This document shows, piece by piece, positions 39,101-51,200 of a stretch of 64,000 bases of DNA (its first letter is position 1; each line of letters begins with the position of its first letter). The DNA lies in assembly GCA_017562135.1 (NCBI GenBank), contig QEYB01000275.1:10001-74000 (forward strand). The letters are read 5' to 3'. The notes below the pieces were generated by a model. That model did no database searches and was not told the origin of the DNA. It worked only from the letters and a program-made list of their open reading frames with translations. Both the position numbers and the translations under genes were made by a program. This stretch comes from Dipylidium caninum. Lineage: Eukaryota > Platyhelminthes > Cestoda > Cyclophyllidea > Dipylidiidae.

Positions 39101-42100
39101 ACGAGATTTACAGTAAGTTAGAGAGCATATTTCTCGTGGCCTTCGATTCTACAACGGCAAGCATTCACTTTAATTGGCAACTTCGATTATTCTGAGCTGT
39201 CTTCTTTAATCAACTAATCATTCCCTTAGCTTCGAGTATTAAGGTGACGTTGTTTTCTAAACGTTCGAGCAAACTTAGAGTATTTCTACTTTCAATAAAA
39301 TGATGTTCTTCCCATATCTGTTATGGCTCTTACCGGGTGAAATTTTTTGTATAACTATTCCGTCTAATTGATTCCCCTTAATATTAAGCAATAATCCTCT
39401 TAAGTGGTTGTTCGTCTTTTGTATTCAGGCGCTTTTCTACTCTTTTTTTGTTTTCTTTAGGACCATTATTGATGTTTTTAGTTAAAAGTGAACTGATTTG
39501 ACTTGGCCCCATGTCGGATTTACTTTTTTTGTTGATTTTACAACTTCGGATTTTCATCATTCACTTGTCACTTGCCTCATTCTGTTTTAATTGCTTTTAA
39601 AATTCATCTTGTCTAAAGGCGACTGTTTATAGACTTAAGTTTGCTTTTAACATTATGTTAAGTTACTTCTTTCCACATTTTCCCATCGTATTTGCCTTAT
39701 TTAGTAGTTAGCCAAGTTACCCCACAGCTCTACTCACCACTTTTTTCCCTTTAGTCAAGTTGGGGCTACAGACCGGCTGATCGTGCTTTTCCAACGCGCC
39801 ACAGATGTTTTTGAAGACCTCGTCCAACGGAGCTCTTCCGTTCTATCCGACAGTTCAGAATTGAGTTATATCGAGGGTGTACGGCTGGAAGATCTCGTTG
39901 AATTACTGTTAGCCGCCCTGAGATCGATGGCGTTACATTCGCTTGCGCGGATGTCCATCATCCAAGCCGATGAAGGTGTACTTGCCAGTTTAGTTCGGGT
40001 CTGCTTCCACCCAAATTTTGGTCTTTCATCAAAGCGCCGTTTCCTCTCACCACCCCACAATCTCTTTTATCTTTTAGTATTTGTATAGTAATTCGGAGTT
40101 CCTTCAAGCAGCCTCCCTTGGTCTGTTGAATGAGCTCTCTGTCTGCCTTGAGGGCTGTCTGGCCATTGAACACGAGGGGGCTATTGCGAGGATTACAGAA
40201 CTTGTTCAGTCATCGAGTCCCAAAACAGGTTCGTCCTGCCCAATCAAAGTATTTTTTTCTAAGGGTATTACATAACACCCCCAACTTCAAACTCCATTTG
40301 CTTAGCCCAGACAATCGAGTTTCCCACAAGGTGAAATCACTGAGGTCTTTTAATGGTTGCTTCTTGTTATCTCAGATTAAAGAGTTCATGGGAAAACAAC
40401 CAGGACAAGTGTTCAACCACAGTAGACTGAGTTTTGAATGGTATCATTCCTGCTTTAACCGCCTTTTTAATAGTTCTGATAATACCACCAATGTAATGGG
40501 ACGTTAAAGAAATTTCAACGACTCATGAGTTTATACTACTGACGTAATGCGCTGAAGCCGGGGATTACCTTGTGAAAGTGAGACATTGGCAGGTATCTGG
40601 CACTGCAGGTTTACTGCAATCTTTTATAGTTATCATTTAAGAAATCATATTAAGCAAATCGTCTCATCTGCCGATCATCAGTGACTACCGATTAACGACG
40701 ACTCCAAAACGCGTGCCGTCATGGTCTTAGAAAATGAAACTCATATTTGGCCAGGGTTACTCAACGAATTTTGAGTTTTTACTCATTTTCACAAACGGAG
40801 TTCTGAGCTGTCTGATTCGATTCCCCTAAACGTTCGAAGTAGTTCGCTGGAATGGAATGTCCGTAGTCAGACTTACTGGGGTGGTTCATTGTTGCAATGT
40901 GACCGTTTGCATAGCTTTCTCTACCTCCTACATACTGCGTCAATTTGAACCAATGAATATTACATCGAAAAAGATGGCCTTTGACGTCAATTCTGCAAGA
41001 CTGAAAAGAAATGGCTTTCAGTATGTCCCCACATTTCAGCCGCTTACAGTGCGTCCATCCTCCACCATGTGACTGTCAATCTAAAACCAATGGACTATCA
41101 ACATCGACTTTCGCGAGAGCTGCAGAAATCACTTCGCGATGCCGGAGTCATCCCAGACGAAAAGGCTTTTTCTAAACCCGCTGACGTTGCCAGACTACCC
41201 GAAGTTCACCATGAACCGCTTCCTACACCTCGTCCTCGAAATATTCCCAACGAACCGGAAAGTTTTAAGTGTAAGTTCTGATTGGTTTTATTACTTTGGT
41301 CAAGAAATTTGTTTCAACTTGTTAGCGTAGCTTAAAGTCAGTAAGCAGTAAGGTAATTGCGTCAATTCAATTGGCCGACTTTGTATGGATAAATAAAAGC
41401 TGAAGAACGGAGCGAATGGCATTCTGGGCATCTTTTCTACATGAGTCTGAAACAGATGGTTTGATTAATTACTCGAAGATTTCCTTGCTAGTGTCGAAAA
41501 CACTGTATTTTGCTTGTCCTGCGGTAAACGTGAAATGGAGACTTTAATAACGTTTCAGTTATTTCTGGATTCACGCGACCAATTCTCGGCTAGTACAACG
41601 GTTATTAATTCCTCGGCGATTTCATAAGCCAGAGTCCTCTCTGTCGTCCGTCAAGTCGACGGATAATTTAAATGTACTTTTTTTAATTGAGCTCATGAAA
41701 GTGAACTTATGGATACACTTTCTTTTTCGCAGATCAAGATAACGGCACTGGTATTGACTGCAAAAAGTAATAGTCTGTGCTGCGCTTATCTTATATGCTT
41801 TAATCTAGTCAGGCTTTTTCCTCTCCGCATTACTAACATCATCTCATAACCACTATTTACAACTATTGCACCTGTGAGCTGACGATCTTGCTGCATTTAG
41901 ATGCGCGTACTCTCTATGGCGTCTTTATTTTTATCTATGTATTAAGGAGTCAATTTAGTCTTCTCTGATGTCTTGCCGCTTCGTGAATATGTTTGTTAGG
42001 GTCATCTTTGATAGTCACGACGAAACTTGGAAGAACGGCATTTGAGAGGTAGTTGGAGCACTTGGTTAAAATGATCGTAGAGTCGAATGTTTGACTGCTC

Positions 42101-42465
42101 GATTGGTAAGTGGGCACTTATCCTCCTGGTTGGCCAACCGCATGATTCCCTCCCTGGGGGATTAGTAGGTGCTTAAACAGAATTTTACGTCTGTTAGACT
42201 TTCTTTTCTGGCCTCAAGAGTAATCTCTATAGGAGAACTATTTGGGCCTGAAATCATTATTCTTTCAGATATTTATTTCTATCGCTTATAACTGACTCTT
42301 TTTATGCTACCGGAATTTTAATTTGACTATTTTGGTCGATTGCCATAATCAACACTCATATCTCTCCCTTCTGCCTTTTTAGCTGGAAATCGAAATGGTA
42401 GTCGTCTGTCTTTGGACGAACCGCAAATTTACCTTGACGGTCGTGAGGCTCCCCAACTGATCTGA
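36078..42465 (+). CDS. Armadillo/beta-catenin family protein (12 exons)
   Basis: Beta-catenins carry Wnt signals to TCF in the nucleus and link cadherins to alpha-catenin. Exons: 36078-36205, 36268-36423, 36496-36650, 36964-37177, 38216-38374, 38447-38678, 38752-38879, 38973-39112, 39755-39998, 40078-40228, 41040-41270, 42383-42465; all phases agree. About 674 residues of armadillo repeats, aligned by eye to vertebrate beta-catenin from VQRL/INYK to KPMDYQHRLSREL. Conserved blocks: LVKVLSVSTECK, EALWGLRNLSD, CNLTCQNATNK, EPICSALRNLTHQN, PLIKAVVGLIRNL, IEGVRLEDLVE. The two ligand-binding lysine buttons (human K312, K435) appear retained, in AETKLIL and ATNKAAL. The protein is divergent elsewhere, and its tail is short, ending APQLI rather than the DTDL of vertebrate beta-catenin. 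The start is unresolved (see 35995-36115). Confidence 0.92.
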
Positions 42466-45026
42466 CTACCTTTTTACTGGTATATCGGCAGTGCTTTGAG
42501 GTGTCTTTCACCAATTTGGCCTCAGATATACCCTATTTATTCCGCTTATTATTTGTTAACCTTCTTTTGTTTGTGCAGTTCTCATCATTTTCACTTTTCT
42601 GATGCACTGTTTTATTCGCATTGCCGTCGTTTTACTATTGTCCTTGTGGTCGTCGCATTGTATGGCGGCTGGCGCAGTGGCATGAGGAGGGCGTGTGACC
42701 ACCACCACCATCAGCAGAACCATCTTGGATTCGAGTTCGTTGAATTGCATGACTAGAACTTCGTGAACATATCCCCGATAACAAGGCAAACTTGTTTGGT
42801 TATGTCATTTGACCAAAGTTTGGACATCTGTGCTTGTGTTTTGTTCGTATTGCTCAGAGATTATCTACTCTCCTAAGCGCTTTACTTACTATCTTTATTA
42901 TCCATTAGTTCTCGATGTAAATGACTACTCTTGCGGTTTTCTTCGTGAGTGGAAGGTTGAGACTTGCTAAGTCATCTATTTATCACTGAAATCATCTTCG
43001 TCTATGCTACGATGAACAGGAGCTTGGTGATGGCTAACGGCACCAGGGGGCTTGACACCTAATGACGCGGATTGGTGTGAGCTGGTTGCTTTTGTCGCAG
43101 CTGCGGGGGATTAATGAGTAAATGGCAAGCCAAGTTGTTGACAGCGAACTGAGTTTTGGTTGGCGCCGTTAGAACGCGCCCTATCGCGCGATTCGTCAAA
43201 GACTGGCTCTCAAGGCTTGGTTTCGTGCAATCTCGCCATCTCTCTTGTTATCTTTTGGCGTTTATTTTTTTGCAATTTAAAATGGTAAACTCGATAATAA
43301 CCACTACTTGACTTCACATGTACATCAGGTTTGTCGTAAAAAAGGCAGTCACTTGTCTGTGTTTGCTGAGCAATAAACGGGACAAATGCAACCACCAGGA
43401 GGACTGCACTTTACGAGAAGCGAAGAGAAGTATCCACATTAGCTCATGATATACTTGGAAAATCACAGTCCCTCTGGGCGACGAAGACCACAATCCCTTT
43501 TAAAAATTGATTTCACAAGGCAAGACGCACTGTGAACTGAGAATTTGAAGCCAAAAGTTAATAGCTAGCTGATTGCACAAAATCTTGACTACGTCACACT
43601 AAGGTGGAGAACTATAAGAGCCGAAGCGATGCGCGTCCTCACATCTCGTGGTGTGGAGGCATTGAAAGGAAGGTAGGTCTGCCAGTCCGTCTAATCATTC
43701 ACCAGACCAAGATCCCTGCAATTTGTCAAAATAGCAGCGTCCTTTAAAGAAAGCCGCAGACTTTCTGCAAAGGCACTCTCAGCTCCACTAGAACACCGCA
43801 GCACTCACGTTAATCTCACCTAATTATCCAGTCTACAAAGGAGCCCTCAAAATCAGACAGTGAGCTTTGGACATTGCCCACCTTTCTTATGATGCCCAAC
43901 CCCTATTCCAGCACTTCCTCATATTTTACTGCATTGAAGCCCTATACAATTTTTTTGTTATCCTCCTCGCCTTAGGGTAGGTTGATATTTCCGCTATCTT
44001 CGGAAGTAGTGAAGTGGGAAGTGGTACGGATCACCCGTAGCAATAGTGTGGTGTATTGGGAGGCAAAATATAGAATCAAGTCAAAAAGAGGCCTTTGCAG
44101 GTATTCGTCAGCTAGATGGTTTGATTATACATTCGGAAGAGAGTACTCTGAAGTGGGGGGGGTGAAGCCACACCCTACCGTCACGTGTCAGTTTAGGCAA
44201 CTTGCACATACGCTAGACCGCCTCTTATCTACCATCCGGAAGTGCTCGAGCAACACAGATTGGGTGGTTGACCTTCTGCCAGTAAGGAAAAACACGCAGT
44301 CTATTTCGTGGAAGAGTAGTTGCGGAGAATATTAAACTTTGATTTGGTTCAAGTAGGCTTGGGTGGCTTATTTGTATTGTCTGTGTTATTAAAGGCAAAT
44401 ATCCTTTTTAGCGCATTTTACACTTAGTCTCCGTCACCAAGTGCCAACATCACCTTTGCCGTAGACCTCAGGCCTAATTAGATGCACTTCTGGTGGGGTG
44501 CTCTAAAGCCATTCAATCAGGCTCTATTTAACGTTTCCTTCGGCCCCGAACAGACGTCCGGCTATTTTTAAACTCCCTCTTTTACTCACCTTGTTATTCA
44601 CGGCATGTGAAAGAGTTGCATGTTGCTTTCATTCCGGATGGATTACCCACCTCCTGTCCTGCATTTCAACCCAGGTGACATGCATGAGGGCATATTAAAA
44701 ATTCTCCCTCTCCAACAAAGACATGCGACAGTGAACTCCAGGACTTAAGTGTTACACTGCCAACTGCATGTCTTTCAGGCGACTGTTGACAAATCTCTTG
44801 ACTCGCCCCGCTTGATTTACATGCAAGTGTTGTTAGAGGGCTCGTGTTAATGACTTATCTGCGTACAGTGCATTAACGAGAACGTGAATCCGTGAATTTT
44901 CAGCTGGCTGTCATCCATGAGTGGAATAGTCACTTGGACTACTCGACTTCATCACACTGCGTAGGGTCAACACGGTTCACCCAGTTGAGTATAAACAACC
45001 AATTATTTGGCCTTTGTTTAGACAAA
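42466..45026. other. Intergenic DNA and armadillo 3' flank
   Basis: This holds the armadillo 3' untranslated region and then about 1.6 kb without a gene I can support. A 117-codon frame at 43982-44335 begins at a non-ATG codon and shows no domain, so I leave it out as a gene. A run of eight G lies near 44155. No RNA gene or transposon end was recognised. Confidence 0.55.
43372..43377 (+). promoter_or_regulatory. Candidate poly(A) signal AATAAA for the armadillo gene
   Basis: This is the first canonical AATAAA I find on the plus strand after the armadillo stop codon, about 0.9 kb downstream. It would imply a long 3' untranslated region; a closer non-canonical site cannot be excluded. Confidence 0.3.
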
Positions 45027-46630
45027 ATGACCCGAATGGACAGAACAGATGACAACGGAATCTGCAGAGGTTCAAATCTAACCTGGATTATCACGGCTCT
45101 AATCCTCCTCTTATTTTGCCTTATATTTGTCATCGGAGGCGCGATACTCATGCGGACTACTGTTATTCCCTATTCCAACTGTACTACCACTGGAAGCGTT
45201 AATGGCAGCGAGGAACTCGACCACAGTTGTGAAATCAACAATTGGAGGCAATAGTGAGCGATGTAACACCCCTAAACTGCTCACCCAGATGTATAGATTT
45301 AACTCTTATTTCTTCAACTAACACTCTAACCAAGACATTAAAAATACGGTGGTCCTGGTGCGCAATCACTGTTGCAGCCGCTGCCCGAACTCGTTTATTC
45401 GCGTGACCTGCGTGGGGGGCCCCAATATAGGAAGCCGTAGACCTGAGAGCAGACTCTCCTTTGGCCCACAGCCCTCTCATCATCCACTCAGTCATTGCGC
45501 ACTTATGGAAGGCCGCGTTCTATGATGTAACAGGAGGCAGCATTGCTCCTCGAGTAGCAACTTTCAAAGCTTATTCTTCCTAATATATTTGCAGCGGATT
45601 TAAGAGCCCTCCACGGATAACTATTTTCTTCAGGCGCAGACACGACTGTTGACGGATCCACGGGTTTTGTGCTGGTGGCTGCTCCTACGCAGACAACAAG
45701 CATGACACAGACACGAAAGAATTCCTGCCTTATGACCATGCACGATCCACCTCATAAGGCAATCTCGGTTAAACCAACCTTATCACGAAATGCACACCTG
45801 TTCGCCACAGAAAATCATTCCTAACATGCTCTGCTGGGCATGGTACCTTTGCAGTGGCATTCCCCATTGTAATTACTATGAAGCCTGGGCCGTCGCTGAG
45901 CCACTTTCCGCTAAGTCACTCAATTGTAGGCCGACATGGCAGAGGTACGTCAGCTTCGAGAGGACTCTTCGATAACACTTCATGATGAGACATTCAGTAC
46001 TTTAAATGGGTGGAGCGCTTAAAGGCATACAGCATGAATGCAGCTATTGGAGAGCACTTTGTTAGCGACCTCAGAAGACCACGTTCTCTTCTCGTATTGC
46101 ATTACCCATGGGGCGAGTTATTTTCTCAAGCTGTTTGAAGTGTCAGTCTCGAGGAAGAGGTCAGCGATGCAACAGTTGAGAACTTAACAGAGTAACCCGA
46201 AAGTTAGAATCGTAAACACAGTCCCACCAAACCCCACTCTTGCTCCATTTTAGTTTCATGATCAACACAGGTTACGCCATGGGTTCTCTCGGATTTTTGT
46301 TCGGACTGGCTTTTGTCGGAATAATCATTTACTTCTGCCTCAAAAGAAACAAGGGTAGACGGCCAAGGGAACTTCAAAGTGACCCTGGCCTCCCAGATGT
46401 GCGTGTTTACAGTTAATGCTATGAGCCCATTGACGTAACTACCAACACTGCTTTACTACACCGGTAATGGAAATCTGCATTTTTGATTCCAGACTCCGAA
46501 CACGACTACATTTAGTGGCGCGCCCCCAGACTACGAAACGGCCTGCAGAAATATTCCAGTGGTTGACATCGATCCGACGATCTACCATCCGCCTCAAACG
46601 AAGCCACCACCCCTCAAGCAGCGCCCGTGA
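45027..46630 (+). CDS. Small two-pass membrane protein with a cytosolic PPxY motif (3 exons)
   Basis: Exons 45027-45253, 46254-46398 and 46493-46630 (TGA) join in phases 2 and 0 to give 169 residues. The start ATG at 45027 is preceded by a TTTGTTTAG acceptor at 45021, so an upstream non-coding exon or trans-spliced leader is possible. Topology by inspection: TM1 about residues 20-41 (LTWIITALILLLF), a loop with two N-glycosylation sites (NCT, NGS) and two cysteines, TM2 about 84-105, then a basic stop-transfer KRNKGRR and a proline-rich tail with PPDY, the class that binds WW domains of Nedd4-type ligases and similar adaptors. I do not recognise the family. The exact second donor (GAT|GTGCGT) is weak but gives the only consistent frame. 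Confidence 0.7.
45503..45739 (-). CDS. Possible small secreted protein ORF antisense in an intron
   Basis: An ATG-started frame of 78 codons lies on the minus strand inside the first intron of the two-pass membrane gene. Its N-terminus is a good signal peptide: a charged start, then FFRVCVMLVVCVGAA followed by TSTKPVD, with a plausible cleavage after the Ala-Ala or Thr-Ser. The mature part has two cysteines. It may be an intact one-exon gene or the first exon of a longer one, since an overlapping frame stays open to 45235. No homolog is recognised and chance is not excluded. Confidence 0.35.
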   Translation of the reverse strand: MVIRQEFFRVCVMLVVCVGAATSTKPVDPSTVVSAPEENSYPWRALKSAANILGRISFESCYSRSNAASCYIIERGLP

Positions 46631-47350
46631 GACGGACGAGGTTGTGGTATCGCATTTATGGACGCCTGACTTATCTTGCACTCACCGCCTCTCAGCACCG
46701 TGTGCCCTGTTCTTCTTCTCGTAAACAAACTTGTCGCCACCGTTCTGTTTCCACTTAAAGTCACTGTAATAATAGTCACATGTATCGGCAGCTTTCGGGG
46801 CGGAAACGGCGAAATTGTCCGGAGTATCCAGCATCTGATGCAAGTAAACCACCGAAATATCATCAGAATGAGTAGTGAGTAAGCCAAACGACTGATAAGC
46901 AGCAGTCATCTTTAGAAAGACGACTTATACAAGCTTTTCGCCCAATCCTATGGAATCATTCTATCTCATTAATTAGCCAGTAAGTCAAGTTTGTGATTAG
47001 AATGACCCATCCTTCAATTGGAGTCTCGAAACTCCATAAGGTACCATTTTTAAATCACCAACGAATATAAAAAGAAGCCGCGAACTGTGAAAAGGTCTAA
47101 AAACTGGTCCTACTTAGCCGAAAACCAAATTCTTCAAATTGCATTCAAAAGAAAACCAAACGATAAGCTTTGCAGGGCAGAAAAACCGCCGAATCCACAT
47201 TTCAACAAGTGGTAAGCTAAAGAGATCAGCGCAGCCGAAAAAGAGGGCGGAGGATGGGGAAAAATGACAGTAAATTATCTATTTGGAGGTAGTGACTTAA
47301 TACCAAAGAAGAGAAAGATTTACGATCAAAAATATGTTAGAATTGGTAAA
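46631..47350. other. Convergent intergenic gap between the PPxY gene and fem-1
   Basis: The two flanking genes converge here and both 3' untranslated regions must lie in these 720 bases. I see no AATAAA in the right orientation close to either stop codon; an AATATAAA occurs on the plus strand near 47065. No coding sequence or repeat is supported. Confidence 0.5.
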
Positions 47351-48216
47351 TCAATTCATTTGAGAATTCCGATTTTGCCGGCGTTTTGGTCGGTGCTGAC
47401 AATGGTGAAGCCGTACAAACTCTAAAAGGTGCTCGGGAAGTCGATTATGCTGTGAGCGCGGCAAGGCACGCGCTGCCAGACACTGGAGGTTCACGTGTCG
47501 CAAGGGTTGCAAGCCCGACATCACCAGTATTCGCGAGCATCCACGTCCCCACGGCCATAACATCGAATTGGCTCGACGCAACCCCAACATCGCAGCTTCT
47601 GAGTAAGTGGTAGCGGATCTAGCAAATCGATTAGCAGAAGTCGTGACAGGAGATGAGGAAGTAGCATGGGAGGAAGTCGTGGCAGCAGCAGTTGAGACAG
47701 TATCATATATGGAAGTGGAGTTATTGATAGAGGAAGAGGCGGCAACATTCGTGTTGGATTCTATTTCACCGACCTCATCGGTTGAGATAGTAGCAGGAGG
47801 GGGAACAAGAGTATCAATAGGGGGTCTGAAAGAAGGGGTGTAAGTTACAGATCTAGATGGCATAGAGTAGGAAGGATCATCGTCCATTGCTTCGACCTTG
47901 TCGAGAGTTTCTCCCTCTTCCTCTTCATCAAGAATCGGAGGCATAACACAAGCGTCGAAATGCGCGCCGCAATAGAGAACGAGGGTGGCAATTAGTTCAG
48001 CTTTCTGGGGGTCGGAGAGGGCATGCGAGGCAAGGATCTGTCCGATCGGACGGTGACCACAAGCGTCCACTGCGTCTGGATCTGCACCCAGAGCAGCGAG
48101 GAGGCGAAGGAGATCGGCGTGCGGTAGTGGCAAGAGATCGCATCGCACAAGACGCGAGCATGACGCGGCCATGTGTAGGGGCGTCGCGCCCTCGTGGACA
48201 CGCGGATTTAATCTCA
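47351..48216 (-). CDS. fem-1: fem-1 last exon: second ankyrin set, Ser/Thr-rich insertion, VHL-box-like C-terminus
   Basis: The exon opens RLNPRVHEGATPLHMAAS and continues through LAALGADPDAVDACGHRP and LVLYCGAHFDACV, the C-terminal ankyrin pair of FEM1. Then come an acidic run (DEEEEGE) and about 120 Ser/Thr/Ala-rich residues absent from vertebrate FEM1. It resumes with NLQCLAARAL and PEHLLEFVRLHH, the VHL-box-like segment that in the family binds elongin C and CUL2. The protein ends in an unusual basic tail (RPKRRQNRNSQMN). Stop TGA at 47351-47353. Confidence 0.93.
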
Positions 48217-51200
48217 CTAACCTATTTACCTATCGCAAAACCACATTTGTTTAATATTTGCAAGACGAAAGCCTCTTACTTTCATGTCATTATAATACCG
48301 TTTGGAAAAATACGAAAGCCATGTCCACATTTACATCGTAATCGTAGGTGAACAGGTCGAAGTGAAAAATAGGGATGTACCTCTTTGAGTTCACTAAATC
48401 CACATGTCGTGCTATATGGAGTGGATGTCCCCATTTACGCTAAAATGGCTATAGCTGCAAAATCTTTTAAAGCAGAACCAATTCCGAAGCAGATGGGAAT
48501 TCGCAAGGCACTTCTTGCATAGTTATATTGCAATTCTTCTCCTATTGCCCCAATTACACCTCGAAACCGCCTTGGGGCAAGAAACTGCCGTATTACCCGT
48601 TGGATAACAAGTGGAGAGGGGAATTTCGGGTAAATAAAGTACTCCTTAATGGGTAAATAGACTTACTTTGAATCCCCAACGATACACTAGTGGTCGTCAC
48701 GGCATGTGATGAGTGACGTAATGCGGGTTGGAAATGGAGTATTTACAAACCAAATGAACTAATTATGGGGTTTATCAACACCAAAGAAATAAACTAAGGA
48801 CAACCAAGGTGGCTGTCTAAAAGTAGAAGGTAGATGTTGATACAAGTTAAAAGTTAGAACGAATGGGATACCAAAAGATTACACACTTGCAAGCGGCGTT
48901 CAATGCAAGAAACAAAACAAAGGACGGGATATTTTTGCAAAACCGTTCAGTGCACACACCTGTCGGAAGAAGCGCTCCATAAGGGAGGGCGTCATTTTTT
49001 TGCGCATTTCCGCATGTTCCGACTCCGAAGGCACAAAGGTGTTCCAGGCAGTGGGCGCTGGTGACTCCTCTATGGGTTCCCCTATGTCTGACAAGGTACC
49101 AGTAGCCTCCGAAGGCGTTTCCAACAACGGGAAAGCGCCCGAAAATATGGGAGCCAATGTTGGAGCCCCGCCGGGGCCCAGACGAAGTGCCTCCAGTCGT
49201 TGGCGATGCAGTGGAGGAGTGCGCGCCTCGGGCGAGCAAAAGTAGTAGGCGAGTAGAGCGATAAAGTGCAGACAAAGTCGTACATGACGATGCAGGTTTG
49301 TAGCTTCCTTATCCGCGCTCGTATAGGCCCAAGGCGTGCGGCCGTGCCAATGGGGATACGAATATTCCATGCCCCTGTGCGTGACAAGATTGTTTACTGA
49401 GAACTAGATGCAGGTCACTTGGTGGGACAGCGATAGTAGGTAATATGTAATATGCTATCAAAGCATATGCGTTTAATGAGCTAGCCCCCATAGTTTTACT
49501 CAAGAGAACTCCCGTCAACAGTAAGGAATAGGGTTACGCAAAAATGATTAAAACTTTCATAAGCGAGTGAATCAGATACGTTCGACTGCGTTTACGTAAT
49601 TAGGGTGAGGAAACTTCGAAGACGGCATCGACCATTCTGACCACAGCGATGTGTACGACGCCTACTTAACCGCCGTTCAGTCTTCCAATCTGCCAGAGCA
49701 GTGGTAGTCAAGCGTAAGGTAAGGCAGGATTTTTGGAGGAAGACATGAGGTCCCTAGTAGCGAATCGTTTCGAATCTTAATGAAAATAATTAGTAAATCA
49801 ACCGGTCGGATGGTCCAATGATATAGCTACTAATGAAACGTTAGTACGGAGATTAAATGTGCGTTTTTGAAATTTTACCTCTTTTAATTTAAGAAAACAA
49901 TGATTTGAGCGTCATAATTGAGCACATAATCTCTTATGGAAGAAATAAAGCAACACTGCCAAAGGCAATACTGGAGGTATTATTGAACAGACGGAAGATC
50001 TGAACTCTAAGACTTATCTGCATTATTTGCCGCAAATGGAGGAGAGTAATAAAGTTGTACAAGATGTGCATTTGAAAAGAGAGAAACGCGTTTCCAACTG
50101 CTTCGAAAACTCAGAAAACAATGGTGGTAGAACGCATGTTTGATCGGCTGTCAGCGAGGTTTTGGATGCATAAAATGCGCCTCTTCCGCGAAAAAAGTGG
50201 AAACAAGATACTACGGAAACGACCAACTATTTGTCCCATTAAGACAAATGTTTCTCAAATCTGTATGATGGGCTTTTAAGTCTAGTTTATTCTGAGACCA
50301 AAGGCTCAGCGAAAAACACAGGAGAAGAGAATACCATCGCAAAAGCTGCCTATTGCAAAATTTGAGAGTGATACCGTTCAGACTGCATAAAGCAAGAGAA
50401 GCATATTTTTGCCGGTTCATCTTGGCAAAATAGTGTTAGATTTGTTTGATTTTAAAGTATAACTGTGAAAGAGATTGTTAATTCTCGAAAATTCAGATCC
50501 ATCGAGTAATCATAGCCAAAGTATGGGCCAAATATTGTCCCCTCATTGAAGTAAAGAGACTGGTCCATTGAGACATTTACTGACAAATAATTTACGGTTT
50601 TTTAATTAAAATTCAACAAGCCACGAAAAAAAAGCTGCAAAAACAAGCCTCGTTACCTCCACTTCAAAAGGTACTTCAGATTCGCAAACGAGCAAAAGGT
50701 TTTCCCATATACCTTTTCAATTTCAACTTAAATGAAAAGGAAGTTAGGTAGATTCCCCCAATCCGCTAAAAGAGGTTAACCAATGACCTATGTCATTTCT
50801 ACTACCCATACTCACCCCTCGATGTTGTCAATAACGAGTTCGATTGAATCAATGATGAGAGACGGTTGCAGACGGACAGCACGCAGGCCTGAATATCGGT
50901 TTGACAAGATGATGTTGTAAAGTTCAGCGAAAGCAAGGAAGGAAGACTGCGAAACGTAGGAGAGGGGATCAAGAAAGACGCGCTGAAGCTCTATCGCATA
51001 GCGCCAAAAGGCGAGACATGGAGGAAACGCTCCTGCATCTGCATATGTTGCTCCGCGATAGCTTCGAATAACAAAGGGTAAACATGTTTATTTGCCTCGA
51101 GTGATGATACCTGTTTCTAGAAGAGGAGCTGACTTTCTCGTCTCTCAAGCCTAAGAGCTAATAATTTACGTATTGAGCAAAGTTAAAGAAGTAATCCGAA

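Noticed and set aside
43982..44335. 117-codon plus-strand frame between the armadillo and PPxY genes
   Set aside because: Starts at a non-ATG codon and has no recognisable domain. Considered as a decayed transposon piece, but nothing supports that.
48957..48960. CAG|GTGTGT donor at 48960 for the penultimate fem-1 exon
   Set aside because: It joins out of phase with the last exon. The donor four bases downstream gives FFRQVLRLNPRV, which aligns with FEM1.
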